Shown here one piece after another: positions 27,846 to 35,862 of a stretch of 64,000 nt of DNA (position 1 is the stretch's first letter; each line of letters opens with the position of its first letter). A model generated the notes under the pieces. The model did no database searches, was not told where the DNA came from, and saw nothing but the letters and a program-made list of their open reading frames with translations. A program made the translations under genes and the position numbers. The stretch is taken from positions 2,894,501-2,958,500 of the forward strand of contig NZ_CP104558.1 of assembly GCF_025398035.1 (NCBI RefSeq), read 5' to 3'. The DNA comes from Rossellomorea vietnamensis. GTDB taxonomy: Bacteria > Bacillota > Bacilli > Bacillales > Bacillaceae_B.

Positions 27846-28439
27846 ATGACTGAAAAAGGGATGTCGAGGGGACAGCCGATCACATTTCGGCTTCCCTCAG
27901 ATACACCTGACCACGTTTTAAAACATTTACAAAAGCTCAAAGAAAAAGAAAAACGGAATTTCTCCAGTAAGATTGCAGAGCTTGTCCTGAACGGGGTAAA
28001 TGATTCGATTGCAAAGAGGCGGGAAGCGATTACGATCCCTCTTCCGAAGGGACTGGACAAATCCCAGCGTGATTGGTTGAAGCATGAACACTCAGAAGCG
28101 CTGCTCGGCAGTATCGTGTACCAGCTGCTTTCAAACCCGGTTCGAACAGCCTCCCTTCTCGCTTCTTTAAGCAGTAATTCATTGGATATCGATGAAGCAC
28201 TGTATCTTCAGGAAGAATCGGCAGCAAGTCACGATACGGGACGGGAATGGTCCCTTGATCAAGTGATGGATGATTCACCTGAAGAAGCAGTGGACGAGCG
28301 TTCGTACTCAACAGATGAGGAACTGGACAACTTCGACTGGGACAGTGCCATGAAGCCCCAGGAAACGGTTAATGAAGATCTTAAAGAAGAATCGATGGAC
28401 GACCTCTTAGGAGATTTTCTCGCCCAAATGAATAAATGA
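27846..28439 (+). CDS. parR: ParR-like centromere-binding protein
   Basis: A 197-aa protein. Residues 10-55 (PITFRLPSDTPDHVLKHLQ and NFSSKIAELVLNGV) fit a ribbon-helix-helix DNA-binding unit. The C-terminal third is very acidic (EEAVDERSYSTDEELD and similar) and ends in DDLLGDFLAQMNK, a likely ParM-filament-binding peptide as in other ParR proteins. It is encoded immediately after the actin-like ATPase. The expected binding sites are the repeats at 26387-26523. The assignment rests on context and domain layout; overall sequence is not strongly conserved in this family. Confidence 0.8.
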   Translation: MTEKGMSRGQPITFRLPSDTPDHVLKHLQKLKEKEKRNFSSKIAELVLNGVNDSIAKRREAITIPLPKGLDKSQRDWLKHEHSEALLGSIVYQLLSNPVRTASLLASLSSNSLDIDEALYLQEESAASHDTGREWSLDQVMDDSPEEAVDERSYSTDEELDNFDWDSAMKPQETVNEDLKEESMDDLLGDFLAQMNK

Positions 28440-28442
28440 AGG

Positions 28443-28484
28443 AAGAACCTGAAGACAGGCAAGAGCCTGAGGTTTCAGGTTCTT
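28443..28484 (+). terminator. Terminator of parM-parR
   Basis: A perfect 11-bp stem AAGAACCTGAA/TTCAGGTTCTT followed by a long T-run. It separates the partition locus from the gas vesicle operon. Confidence 0.88.
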
Positions 28485-28489
28485 TTTTT

Positions 28490-28827
28490 TTGCCTCAACG
28501 GACTGCAGGAAAGAGCAGTCCTGTGATAACCCATCCAAAGCATATCTCCCCTCTAAATACAACCACCTATTATAGTTGGTAACTGTAATCAATTTGTCTT
28601 ATTTGAATTATATTTTCTACTCGAAACCCGACAAGGTATGTTTCTCTAAGGGAGAAATGTTACAAGGTGTCATATGAAGAATTAAACATGTATAAAAAAT
28701 GGCAGTTTATTTCAAATGATTCCCATGACCTAGTTTACGGTAGGCATAGATCGAGGTAAACACCGATTAAACAGAATAAAACTTGGCACGTCAGTCGTTG
28801 GCTACACCACTAAAGAGGAGAGATTGG
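28490..28827 (+). other. Leader region of the gas vesicle operon
   Basis: About 340 non-coding bases that must hold the gvp promoter. Two inverted repeats are visible: TTTCTC/GAGAAA at 28641-28657, and GTTTAC/GTAAAC at 28733-28761. They are candidate operators or leader hairpins. A TATAAA lies near 28691, but no consensus -35 box accompanies it, so a regulated or alternative-sigma promoter is possible. Confidence 0.45.
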
Positions 28828-29088
28828 ATGAGTATTCAAAAAAGTAATGATAGCTCAAGTCTCGCAGAAGTAATTGATAGAATCCTGGATAAAGGAATCG
28901 TCATTGATGCATTCGCCAGGGTTTCCTTAGTAGGAATCGAGATTCTGACGGTTGAGGCGCGGGTCGTAATTGCAAGTGTGGATACGTGGTTACGATATGC
29001 AGAAGCAGTTGGACTATTAAGAGACGAGGTCCAGGAAGAGGGTCTCACCAAGCAGGAGAATGAAAGAGGGACCGCATTCAGCATATAA
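28828..29088 (+). CDS. gvpA: Major gas vesicle structural protein GvpA
   Basis: An 86-aa protein with the near-invariant GvpA core ([26 protein letters not shown], then [23 protein letters not shown]). GvpA forms the ribs of the gas-filled protein shell. The ATG at 28828 follows AGAGGAGAG; an in-frame upstream codon at 28783 would add 15 residues foreign to the family and is rejected. It is first in a 14-gene operon whose order matches that of B. megaterium (A-P-Q-B-R-N-F-G-L-S-K-J-T-U). Confidence 0.97.
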   Translation: MSIQKSNDSSSLAEVIDRILDKGIVIDAFARVSLVGIEILTVEARVVIASVDTWLRYAEAVGLLRDEVQEEGLTKQENERGTAFSI

Positions 29089-29137
29089 ACAAGTAAATAA
29101 AATATAGTTTTACTATTTAATAGAAAAGAGGATGAAT

Positions 29138-29620
29138 ATGTCAGAAGTGAAAAGCAGTCAACAAGCAGAAGAAACGAAAAATACGGAAGAAAATGAAGAG
29201 CAATCAGCTGAAAACAGACAATCCATGAATTATGCGATTATCGGTGGGGTAGTCGGAGCTGGTATCGGATTACTTTCGAATCCAGGTACAGGTAAGAAAA
29301 TGGTAGACAGTTTAGGGAAGTCAGAAGTGATGAAAGCCGCAAGTAAAGAACTTCGAAGATCAGCACAGGAATTTTTGACAGAACAGGCCATCATCACCCT
29401 TAGACAATCCGCTACCGGATATATGAGCAGGCTCGAAGGCGGCTTGTTGTCACCTAAGAAGAAAAAAGATGAAGCGTCGGATGCCAAGGTTGAAAGTAGT
29501 GAAAAATCTTCTGGCCAATCAGAAGAATTAGAAGAAATCAAGGAAGAAAACAAGAATTTGAATGAACGTCTGGAACGAATTGAAGAGATGCTTAACAGCC
29601 TGGTGGAATCCAAGAAATAA
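29138..29620 (+). CDS. gvpP: Gas vesicle accessory protein GvpP
   Basis: A 160-aa protein: an acidic N-terminus, a short glycine-rich hydrophobic stretch (AIIGGVVGAGIGLLSNPGTGKKM, YtxH-like) and a C-terminal coiled coil (ELEEIKEENKNLNERLERIEEML). The ATG at 29138 is 6 bases after GAGG; the ATG at 29132 is too close. It sits between gvpA and gvpQ as in B. megaterium. The exact role is unknown. It shares the coiled-coil 'ENKNLNERLERIEE' style ending with GvpJ and GvpT. Confidence 0.88.
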   Translation: MSEVKSSQQAEETKNTEENEEQSAENRQSMNYAIIGGVVGAGIGLLSNPGTGKKMVDSLGKSEVMKAASKELRRSAQEFLTEQAIITLRQSATGYMSRLEGGLLSPKKKKDEASDAKVESSEKSSGQSEELEEIKEENKNLNERLERIEEMLNSLVESKK

Positions 29621-29644
29621 CCGCATCCCTGAAGGGGGCATTAC

Positions 29645-30118
29645 ATGAGTAAGCCTGTAAAAAAAGCCATTGGTAAGATGGCTAAAAAAGCATACGACCA
29701 TGCTCCAGAGCCTGTGAAAGAGAAAGTGAAAGATACGCTTAAAGAGAAAGCGAAAGAAACATTTGTGAACGGTGTAGAAAATGGCATTCAATCAAAGGCC
29801 AACGAAGCATCAGAGAAATTAGAGAAGGCTAAAGAGAAAAATGCCGATAATGTTCATACCAAAGCAGAAGAAGCAAAAGAAAAAGTCCAGGATGTCCTGC
29901 TTTCCGTACGGGAAAAGTTAGGAAATGCAAAAGAAGCAGGAGAAGAGTTCCAAAAGAAAGTTTCTTCATCGAATGATAAACAAACAAAAATCAAAGGCGT
30001 GGGAAATATCAAGGGAGCAAGTGACCTCAAGAGTTCCTTTAACATTAAGAGCTCCACCGAAATAAAAAGTTCAGAAAATATTAAATCATCAAAAGACATA
30101 AAGACAATCTGTTCCTAA
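29645..30118 (+). CDS. gvpQ: Gas vesicle accessory protein GvpQ
   Basis: A 157-aa, very lysine- and glutamate-rich helical protein. The C-terminus carries short imperfect repeats (NIKGAS-DLKSS-FNIKSS-TEIKSS-ENIKSS-KDIK, a 6-residue period). It holds the gvpQ position between gvpP and gvpB. No catalytic motif is seen. GvpQ is not conserved in all gas vesicle clusters and its role is not settled. Confidence 0.85.
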   Translation: MSKPVKKAIGKMAKKAYDHAPEPVKEKVKDTLKEKAKETFVNGVENGIQSKANEASEKLEKAKEKNADNVHTKAEEAKEKVQDVLLSVREKLGNAKEAGEEFQKKVSSSNDKQTKIKGVGNIKGASDLKSSFNIKSSTEIKSSENIKSSKDIKTICS

Positions 30119-30139
30119 ACAACGGAAGGAGAATAACAA

Positions 30140-30400
30140 TTGGCTATTCAAAAGAGTAATAACAGTTCAAGTTTAGCAGAAGTCATCGACCGTATTCTTG
30201 ACAAAGGGATCGTCATTGACGCATTTGCAAGAGTATCTGTCGTTGGAATTGAAATTTTGACCGTTGAAGCAAGGGTCGTCATCGCCAGCGTCGATACATG
30301 GTTGCGTTATGCAGAGGCAGTCGGTCTCTTACGGGATGACGTCGAAGAAAACGGACTCGCTACACAGCAAAACGAAAGAAGCTCCCAGTTCAGCATCTAA
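30140..30400 (+). CDS. gvpB: Gas vesicle structural protein GvpB (second GvpA copy)
   Basis: An 86-aa protein almost identical to GvpA in the first 70 residues, with a slightly different tail ([16 protein letters not shown]). Translation starts at a TTG 8 bases after GGAG. In B. megaterium GvpB is the main rib protein and GvpA can be dispensable, so either copy could be the principal shell subunit here. The DNA sequences have diverged at many third codon positions although the proteins have not. Confidence 0.96.
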   Translation: MAIQKSNNSSSLAEVIDRILDKGIVIDAFARVSVVGIEILTVEARVVIASVDTWLRYAEAVGLLRDDVEENGLATQQNERSSQFSI

Positions 30401-30480
30401 ATGGAGTGCCAGTAAAAGAAAAAATGTATGAAGGGGGCCATTATTGGCACCCTCCCCTTCATCCAAAGTAGGAGGCAGCT

Positions 30481-30747
30481 ATGGTAATCAAAGAAATCAT
30501 GAATAGTGTAACGGATTTCTTCAATGAACATGTAGCTCCGGTCCATAAGATCACGTCAGTGGAATTGACAGAAGACGAAGGCTGGAAACTGCAAGTGGAA
30601 GTAATTGAAGAGAAGGAATACATGAAGAAATATGCGAAAGACGAAATGCTTGGAACATATGATGTTCTCCTTAATAAAGAAAAGGAAGTCACGTCTTTTA
30701 AGCGACGGGATATCCGTTACAGAAGTGCTATTGGACAGGAAATGTAG
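30481..30747 (+). CDS. gvpR: Gas vesicle protein GvpR (GvpO-like)
   Basis: An 88-aa protein with the GvpO-family pattern WKLQVEVIEEKEYM, DVLLNKEKEV and RYRSAI. It has a strong AGGAGG site. GvpO/GvpR-type proteins are accessory factors needed in some clusters for gas vesicle formation. It lies between gvpB and gvpN, as in B. megaterium. Confidence 0.88.
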   Translation: MVIKEIMNSVTDFFNEHVAPVHKITSVELTEDEGWKLQVEVIEEKEYMKKYAKDEMLGTYDVLLNKEKEVTSFKRRDIRYRSAIGQEM

Positions 30748-30776
30748 TGTCCTGAGCGAGTAGGAGGGAATTGTAC

Positions 30777-31700
30777 GTGACGGTCTTAACAAAACGGATC
30801 AAAAAGGATAGCAGGGCATTAATACAAGACGATGAAACGAAAGAATTGCTTTCGCGCTCATTGCAATACCTCAAAGCTGGATATCCTGTGCATTTCACGG
30901 GTCCTTCCGGTGCCGGAAAAACATCTCTTGCCCTCGCGTTGGCGAAAAAGAGAAAAAGACCGGTGATGCTCATGCACGGTAATCACGAACTGAATAATAA
31001 AGACTTAATCGGTGATTTTACGGGTTATACAAGTAAAAAGGTCGTTGATCAATACGTACGATCCGTTTATAAAAAGGACGAAAGTGTCACAGAGACATGG
31101 AGAGACGGACGTTTACTGGAAGCCGTCAAGAATGGTTATACCCTTGTATACGATGAATTTACGCGATCACAGCCGACGACGAATAATATCTTCCTATCCA
31201 TTTTGGAAGAAGGAATCATTCCTTTATACGGTTCGAAGTTGACAGAGCCTTTTATTAGAGTACATCCGGAATTTGCCATCATATTTACTAGTAATCCTGC
31301 AGAGTATGCAGGGGTTTATCAAACACAGGATGCTCTGTTGGATCGGTTAATCACAATAAACGTAGATTACAAGGGACCAGAACAAGAGGCGAAGATCGTA
31401 TCAGAAAAAGCTAACCTGGTGATGAGTGAAGCAAGAGCGATCACTACACTCATCTCAACATTACGCGATCAATGTACAAACGACATGAACGGACCGAGCT
31501 TGCGTGCTTCCTTAATGATTGCACGACTTGCCATTGAATCAGACATTCCCATAGACGGTAAGGATACAGATTTTCAACGTCTATGTATTGATATAGCAGC
31601 ACATAGTATAAGTCGATGTATCGACGAAGAAAACCCACAAGAAAAAGCAGAGCAATTCATTATAGATGCATGTAAACGAATGAAGGTATCTGAGGAATAA
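30777..31700 (+). CDS. gvpN: Gas vesicle AAA+ ATPase GvpN
   Basis: A 307-aa MoxR-like AAA+ ATPase: Walker A TGPSGAGKTS (about 43-52), Walker B TLVYDEFTR (about 124-132), and sensor-1 IFTSNP. GvpN is required for gas vesicles to enlarge from bicones to cylinders. The GTG at 30777 is chosen, 9 bases after AGGAGG; a TTG two codons earlier is too close. The next gene, gvpF, starts 11 bases after the stop. Confidence 0.95.
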   Translation: MTVLTKRIKKDSRALIQDDETKELLSRSLQYLKAGYPVHFTGPSGAGKTSLALALAKKRKRPVMLMHGNHELNNKDLIGDFTGYTSKKVVDQYVRSVYKKDESVTETWRDGRLLEAVKNGYTLVYDEFTRSQPTTNNIFLSILEEGIIPLYGSKLTEPFIRVHPEFAIIFTSNPAEYAGVYQTQDALLDRLITINVDYKGPEQEAKIVSEKANLVMSEARAITTLISTLRDQCTNDMNGPSLRASLMIARLAIESDIPIDGKDTDFQRLCIDIAAHSISRCIDEENPQEKAEQFIIDACKRMKVSEE

Positions 31701-31711
31701 AGGAGAGTTTT

Positions 31712-32479
31712 ATGATGAGTCAGGAAGAAATGGGAATTTATATTTTTTGTGCTATACAAACCAATGAAGACGATCAATTTTGCTCGATTGAAATAGAAGG
31801 CGAAGAACGCGAGACGTTCACGATCAGATATAAGGACGCAGCGATGGTGGCGGCAGAAGTACCCATGAAAATTTATCATCCGAAGAAGCAGAATTTACTG
31901 ATGCACCAAGGAGCTGTAGCCAGGGTGATGGAACAAAAGGATACAGTCATCCCGATCAGCTTTGGGAATGTCTTTAAGTCGACAGACGATGTTGAGGCCC
32001 TGCTTGAAAACCTTTATCCGCAGTTCGAAACCCTTTTCCCGGCTATTAAAGGGAAAATCGAGCTGGGCTTGAAGGTTATCGGTAAAAAGGAATGGCTTGA
32101 AGCCATGGTAAAAGATAACCCTCAAGTAGAAAAAATGGCCACAGCCGTTAAAGGGAAATCTGAATCCGCAGCGTATTATGATCGGATTCAGCTTGGCGGA
32201 ATGGCTCAGAAGTTATTTGCCTCCCTGCAAAGTGAGATTAAGGAAGAAGTGTTTGCACCTCTTGAGGAACAGGCAGTATCGGCAAAAGCTAACGATCCAT
32301 CAAGTGAGAAAATGCTTCTTAACGCTTCTTTCTTAATTGACCGGGATCAGGAAGAGTCATTCGATCAAAAGATAAATGAAGCACACGAAAAATGGAAGGA
32401 TAAGGTCGAATTTAATTACAGCGGCCCTTGGCCAGCATACAACTTTGTCAACATACGCTTGAAGGTTGAGGAAGGCTGA
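31712..32479 (+). CDS. gvpF: Gas vesicle protein GvpF
   Basis: A 255-aa protein of the GvpF/GvpL family: an N-terminal IYIFCAI strand, the VMEQKDTVIPISFGNVFKS motif, and the C-terminal SGPWPAYNFVNIRL motif. GvpF binds GvpA and helps nucleate or chaperone assembly. It is paralogous to GvpL two genes downstream. Its stop overlaps the ATG of gvpG by one base. Confidence 0.94.
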   Translation: MMSQEEMGIYIFCAIQTNEDDQFCSIEIEGEERETFTIRYKDAAMVAAEVPMKIYHPKKQNLLMHQGAVARVMEQKDTVIPISFGNVFKSTDDVEALLENLYPQFETLFPAIKGKIELGLKVIGKKEWLEAMVKDNPQVEKMATAVKGKSESAAYYDRIQLGGMAQKLFASLQSEIKEEVFAPLEEQAVSAKANDPSSEKMLLNASFLIDRDQEESFDQKINEAHEKWKDKVEFNYSGPWPAYNFVNIRLKVEEG

Positions 32480-32739
32480 TGATTCATAAATTGGTGAGTG
32501 CACCAATTAATATGGTCATAAAAGTCGCTGAAAAAATCAAAGAAGAAGCAGACAAAGAATTGTACGACCTTCCTACCATCCAGCAAAAATTGATTCAGCT
32601 TCAAATGATGTATGAATTAGGAGAAATTCCTGAGGAAGCATTCCAGGAAAAAGAAGATGAGCTCTTAACAAGGTATGAAATCGCGAAACAGATGGAAATG
32701 GAACAATGGGAAGAATTAACGAAAAAGAAACAAGGGTGA
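32479..32739 (+). CDS. gvpG: Gas vesicle protein GvpG
   Basis: An 86-aa helical protein with an amphipathic N-terminus and the PTIQQKLIQLQMMYELGEIPEEAF segment typical of GvpG. It is a minor component or assembly factor between gvpF and gvpL, translationally coupled to gvpF. Confidence 0.92.
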   Translation: MIHKLVSAPINMVIKVAEKIKEEADKELYDLPTIQQKLIQLQMMYELGEIPEEAFQEKEDELLTRYEIAKQMEMEQWEELTKKKQG

Positions 32740-32743
32740 TCAG

Positions 32744-33550
32744 ATGAGCGATTTACTTTATTTATACGGCTTGATTCCGACAAAAGAAGCAAATAAAGAA
32801 AACCTGCCTTCCATGAAAGGCTTCGATGGAGAAAGTGAGCTGTACACGATAGAAATCGGTGACGTGACAGCCATTGTTTGTGATTTGCCATCAAATGAAT
32901 ACTCTGAAGAGACAATCAAAGACAAAGTTGATAACGACATGGACTGGCTTCAGGAAAAGGCGTTCCATCATCACGAAACGGTATTGATGGTTTCAAAGTT
33001 ATATACCATCGTCCCTTTGAAGTTCTGTACATTATACAAAAACGAAGATAGCCTCAAGTCCACGATAGAAGGCAATCGAAACAAGCTGGAAACGACATTT
33101 GAACAGCTTGATGGCAACGAAGAGTGGAACGTCAAGATCTACTGTGACGATAAGCTGCTGAAAGATCAAGTAAGTAAAAGCAATCCATCCATCGAAGCCA
33201 AAAGGAAAGAAATCAGCGAATTACCAAAGGGGAGGCAGTTCTTTGAAAAGAAAAAAATCGATCAGCTGATTGATCGGGAACTTGAAAACGAAAAGAACCG
33301 CCTTTGCGAAGAGGTTCATGAAAAGCTGAAAGAACACTCCCTGCATGGGAATATCAAAAAAAATTGGAGTAAGGATGTAACGGGCCGACAGGAACATATG
33401 GCTTGGAATAGTGTATTTCTCCTTCCTGCATCCAAAGTAGATGAATTTGTTGAAGAAATAAAGCAATACGAAGAAGAACTGGGACACGCAGGTTGGAAAA
33501 TTGAAGCTTCCGGCCCTTGGCCACCTTATCATTTTTCTAGTTTTTCTTAA
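32744..33550 (+). CDS. gvpL: Gas vesicle protein GvpL
   Basis: A 268-aa member of the GvpF/GvpL family: LLYLYGLIP at the start, a VSKLYTIVPLKFCTLY block, and a C-terminal SGPWPPYHFSSF end. It is thought to act with GvpF, GvpG and others in a small nucleation complex. It starts 4 bases after gvpG, using GTGATCAG as the ribosome-binding region. Confidence 0.94.
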   Translation: MSDLLYLYGLIPTKEANKENLPSMKGFDGESELYTIEIGDVTAIVCDLPSNEYSEETIKDKVDNDMDWLQEKAFHHHETVLMVSKLYTIVPLKFCTLYKNEDSLKSTIEGNRNKLETTFEQLDGNEEWNVKIYCDDKLLKDQVSKSNPSIEAKRKEISELPKGRQFFEKKKIDQLIDRELENEKNRLCEEVHEKLKEHSLHGNIKKNWSKDVTGRQEHMAWNSVFLLPASKVDEFVEEIKQYEEELGHAGWKIEASGPWPPYHFSSFS

Positions 33551-33573
33551 TCATAAAATAAGGAATGAGAAAT

Positions 33574-33849
33574 ATGACAGTCAGAGAATCAATCGAGAAC
33601 AAAGATATAGCCCTAATTGATATTTTAGATGTCATTCTCGATAAAGGTGTGGCGATCAAGGGAGATTTGATCATATCCATTGCCGGGGTCGACCTTGTGT
33701 ATCTGGATTTGCGAGTGCTGATTTCCTCAGTAGAAACATTGGTTCAGCATAAACAGGGAACGCGTAAAACGGTAACGTCCGATCAATTCGATCAAGAAAG
33801 GGAGGGATTGATTCATGCAACAGGCCAGCGGGACAAATGGGCGAATTAA
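33574..33849 (+). CDS. gvpS: Gas vesicle protein GvpS (GvpA-family minor protein)
   Basis: A 91-aa protein with a GvpA-like core (IDILDVILDKGVAIKGDLIISIAGVDLVYLDLRVLISSVETL), close to GvpM/GvpJ-type minor shell proteins. The ATG at 33574 is preferred, 9 bases after AAGGA; the ATG at 33565 lies inside the ribosome-binding site. Its 3' end overlaps gvpK by 35 bases in another frame. Confidence 0.93.
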   Translation: MTVRESIENKDIALIDILDVILDKGVAIKGDLIISIAGVDLVYLDLRVLISSVETLVQHKQGTRKTVTSDQFDQEREGLIHATGQRDKWAN

Positions 33850-34099
33850 TTTCGACCCGGAAAAAGCAGAACAAGGACTGGCACAGCTTGTATTGACCGT
33901 TGTAGAACTATTAAGGCAAATCGTCGAAAGGCATGCCATGCGGCGTGTAGAAGGCGGTACTTTAACAGATGAACAGGTAGAGAATCTGGGCATAGCCCTA
34001 ATGAACTTAGAAGAAAAAATGGAAGAATTGAAAGAGGTATTTGGTCTTGATGCAGAAGACTTGAATATAGATCTTGGTCCTTTAGGGAGCTTAATGTAA
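33815..34099 (+). CDS. gvpK: Gas vesicle protein GvpK
   Basis: A 94-aa protein of the GvpK family (INFDPEKAEQGLAQLVLTVVELLRQI, then VERHAMRRVEGGTLTDEQVENLG). It is a minor component needed for gas vesicle formation. It begins within the end of gvpS, behind GGGAGG at 33800-33805, showing tight coupling. Confidence 0.94.
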   Translation: MQQASGTNGRINFDPEKAEQGLAQLVLTVVELLRQIVERHAMRRVEGGTLTDEQVENLGIALMNLEEKMEELKEVFGLDAEDLNIDLGPLGSLM

Positions 34100-34121
34100 T
34101 GCCATTTAGGGAGGTTACATG

Positions 34122-34454
34122 ATGGGTATGGAGCATCCGGTACAATCCAACACAATCGTGGATGTATTAGAAAAGATTTTAGATAAAGGAGTTGTTGTTG
34201 CAGGAGATATTACGGTGGGAATCGCCGATGTCGAGCTGCTTACGATAAAGATCCGCTTAATCGTTGCTTCTGTAGATAAAGCAAAAGAAATAGGCATGGA
34301 CTGGTGGGAAAATGATCCCTATTTAAGTTCCAAAGCCGCAGATAACAACACGAGAGCACTGGAAGAGGAAAATAAGAAATTACAGGAACGACTGGAATCA
34401 CTTGAAAAGAAACTGGATACAAACCGTCTTAATACGGCGGAAACAACAAACTAA
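34122..34454 (+). CDS. gvpJ: Gas vesicle protein GvpJ (GvpA-family minor protein)
   Basis: A 110-aa protein with a GvpA-like N-terminal half (TIVDVLEKILDKGVVVAGDITVGIADVELL, IRLIVASVDKAKEIGMDWW) and a coiled-coil tail (EEENKKLQERLESLEKKLD). Of three possible ATG codons, 34122 gives the best spacing (7 bases) from AGGGAGG. GvpJ is a minor shell-associated protein, thought to cap or nucleate. Confidence 0.94.
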   Translation: MGMEHPVQSNTIVDVLEKILDKGVVVAGDITVGIADVELLTIKIRLIVASVDKAKEIGMDWWENDPYLSSKAADNNTRALEEENKKLQERLESLEKKLDTNRLNTAETTN

Positions 34455-34469
34455 TTGGAGGTTTTACCG

Positions 34470-35303
34470 ATGGCAGAAAAAAATAATACGCAAAACACAA
34501 CAATTGAGAATCAAGGACAGGAAAAGAATTCAACAGAAAAGAATTCAACAAATGAGAACAAAACAAGAAGAAGCGGCCCAATCAAGAGAACTGTAGCCGG
34601 GAGTCTATTGGGAGCAACGGTAGGATATCTGGCAACACCTGAAAACGGAAAAAAACTGCTGGACCGTATTGATCAGGAGAAAATCAAAAGCAAAAGCCTG
34701 GACTTCGGGAAAGCGGCAAAGGAAAGATCCAGAAAAGCCGCTGTCTCGTTAAAATCGTCAACAGCCAACCTGTTTAAGCGTGATAAAGAGGAAGAAGCTT
34801 CAGAAGACTCGGAAACGGCCGTAAATTCGACAGAAACGAACAGCCAGGAAGAAGAGTCGAACCAAGACTATGAAGCTCTTAAACAGGAAAATGAAGAGCT
34901 TCAGGACCGCCTGCAGCAATTAGAGGAGAAAATGAATCAAATTGCCGCAGCGCGTGAAGATGAAAGCGATGAAGAAGAAGACGACGAGGAAGAAGAACAA
35001 GAAGAAACATCTTCAAGCAAGAAATCTTCTAAAAAGTCTAAAGAAGAAGCGTCTGATGAAGAAGATGAAGAAGACGAAGAAACTGATGAAGATGAAAACA
35101 CAGAAGATGAAGATGATAGTGATGATGAAGAAGAAGCTTCAAGCAAGAAGAAATCAAACGGAAAATCCGGTTCAAAGGGAAAGAAACGTTCTACTCGCAA
35201 GTCTTCAGCTAAAAGTAAAAAATCTGCAAAAAAAGATGATGATAAAGAAGAAGATCAAGATGAAGATACAACACTCTCTACCGAAGATGATACTGTAGCT
35301 TAA
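34470..35303 (+). CDS. gvpT: Gas vesicle accessory protein GvpT
   Basis: A 277-aa protein: an SGPIKRTVAGSLLGATVGYLATPENGKKLLD segment (YtxH-like glycine-rich hairpin, about 40-70), a coiled coil near 140-165, and a long low-complexity tail alternating acidic runs (DEEDEEDEE) with Lys/Ser-rich runs (KKSKEEAS, KSSAKSKKS). The order matches B. megaterium GvpT. The ATG at 34470 follows TTGGAGG by 8 bases. The function is unknown; the tail resembles a disordered, highly charged polymer brush. Confidence 0.88.
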   Translation: MAEKNNTQNTTIENQGQEKNSTEKNSTNENKTRRSGPIKRTVAGSLLGATVGYLATPENGKKLLDRIDQEKIKSKSLDFGKAAKERSRKAAVSLKSSTANLFKRDKEEEASEDSETAVNSTETNSQEEESNQDYEALKQENEELQDRLQQLEEKMNQIAAAREDESDEEEDDEEEEQEETSSSKKSSKKSKEEASDEEDEEDEETDEDENTEDEDDSDDEEEASSKKKSNGKSGSKGKKRSTRKSSAKSKKSAKKDDDKEEDQDEDTTLSTEDDTVA

Positions 35304-35322
35304 CGATAAAGGAGATGTGAAA

Positions 35323-35724
35323 ATGAGTGTAGAATCAGGTACAGGGAAGGATAGCATCTTAGAATTTTTTGTACAGGCATCAAACAAGCATGATTTTTCA
35401 TTAGACATCACGTTAAACGTCAAGGGAGCTGTCGTAACAGGCACCCTCGTCTCCGCAAAGGAATACTTCGATTCATTGAGTGAAACCTTTGAGGATGGCA
35501 GTGATATAGCTCAAAAGCTGAGTGAGGAGCTTGCCAAAGCCGGGGAATCTGTACAAGAAAACCAAAGTCCTGAAGCCCACTTTATTCACCTGAAGAACGC
35601 AAAGGTGTATTGTGGCGACAGCAAACCGACCCCTTCAAAAGGGAAAATCATGTGGCGTGGGAAACTAAATGAAATCGATGGGTTCTTCCTAGGAAAGATA
35701 TCAGAATCGAAAAGTAGTAAATAG
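35323..35724 (+). CDS. gvpU: Gas vesicle accessory protein GvpU
   Basis: A 133-aa last gene of the operon, in the GvpU position and with its sequence style (DSILEFFVQASNKHDFSLDITLNVKGAVVTGTLVSAKEYF). The ATG at 35323 follows AAAGGAGATG; a GTG two codons earlier is too close. GvpU has been linked with clustering of gas vesicles in heterologous hosts; here the assignment is by synteny and sequence pattern. A strong terminator follows directly. Confidence 0.88.
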   Translation: MSVESGTGKDSILEFFVQASNKHDFSLDITLNVKGAVVTGTLVSAKEYFDSLSETFEDGSDIAQKLSEELAKAGESVQENQSPEAHFIHLKNAKVYCGDSKPTPSKGKIMWRGKLNEIDGFFLGKISESKSSK

Positions 35725-35727
35725 TAC

Positions 35728-35764
35728 AAAAAAGCAGCCAGGTAAAGTACCAGGCTGCTTTTTT
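35728..35764 (+). terminator. Terminator of the gvp operon
   Basis: A perfect 12-bp stem AAAAAAGCAGCC/GGCTGCTTTTTT with a 13-base loop. Confidence 0.92.
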
Positions 35765-35862
35765 GTCTGTTTAACCCTCGACAAGGAATTATTTCCCGGG
35801 GAGGAAGTGACTTTTTTCGACAAGTATCTTCTCCAGTGGTGGCCGGAACAGTTTCTGGGTCC

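Noticed and set aside
34937-35200. Minus-strand Ser-rich open frame inside gvpT
   Set aside because: It is the reverse reading of Asp/Glu codon runs in gvpT and has no independent support.
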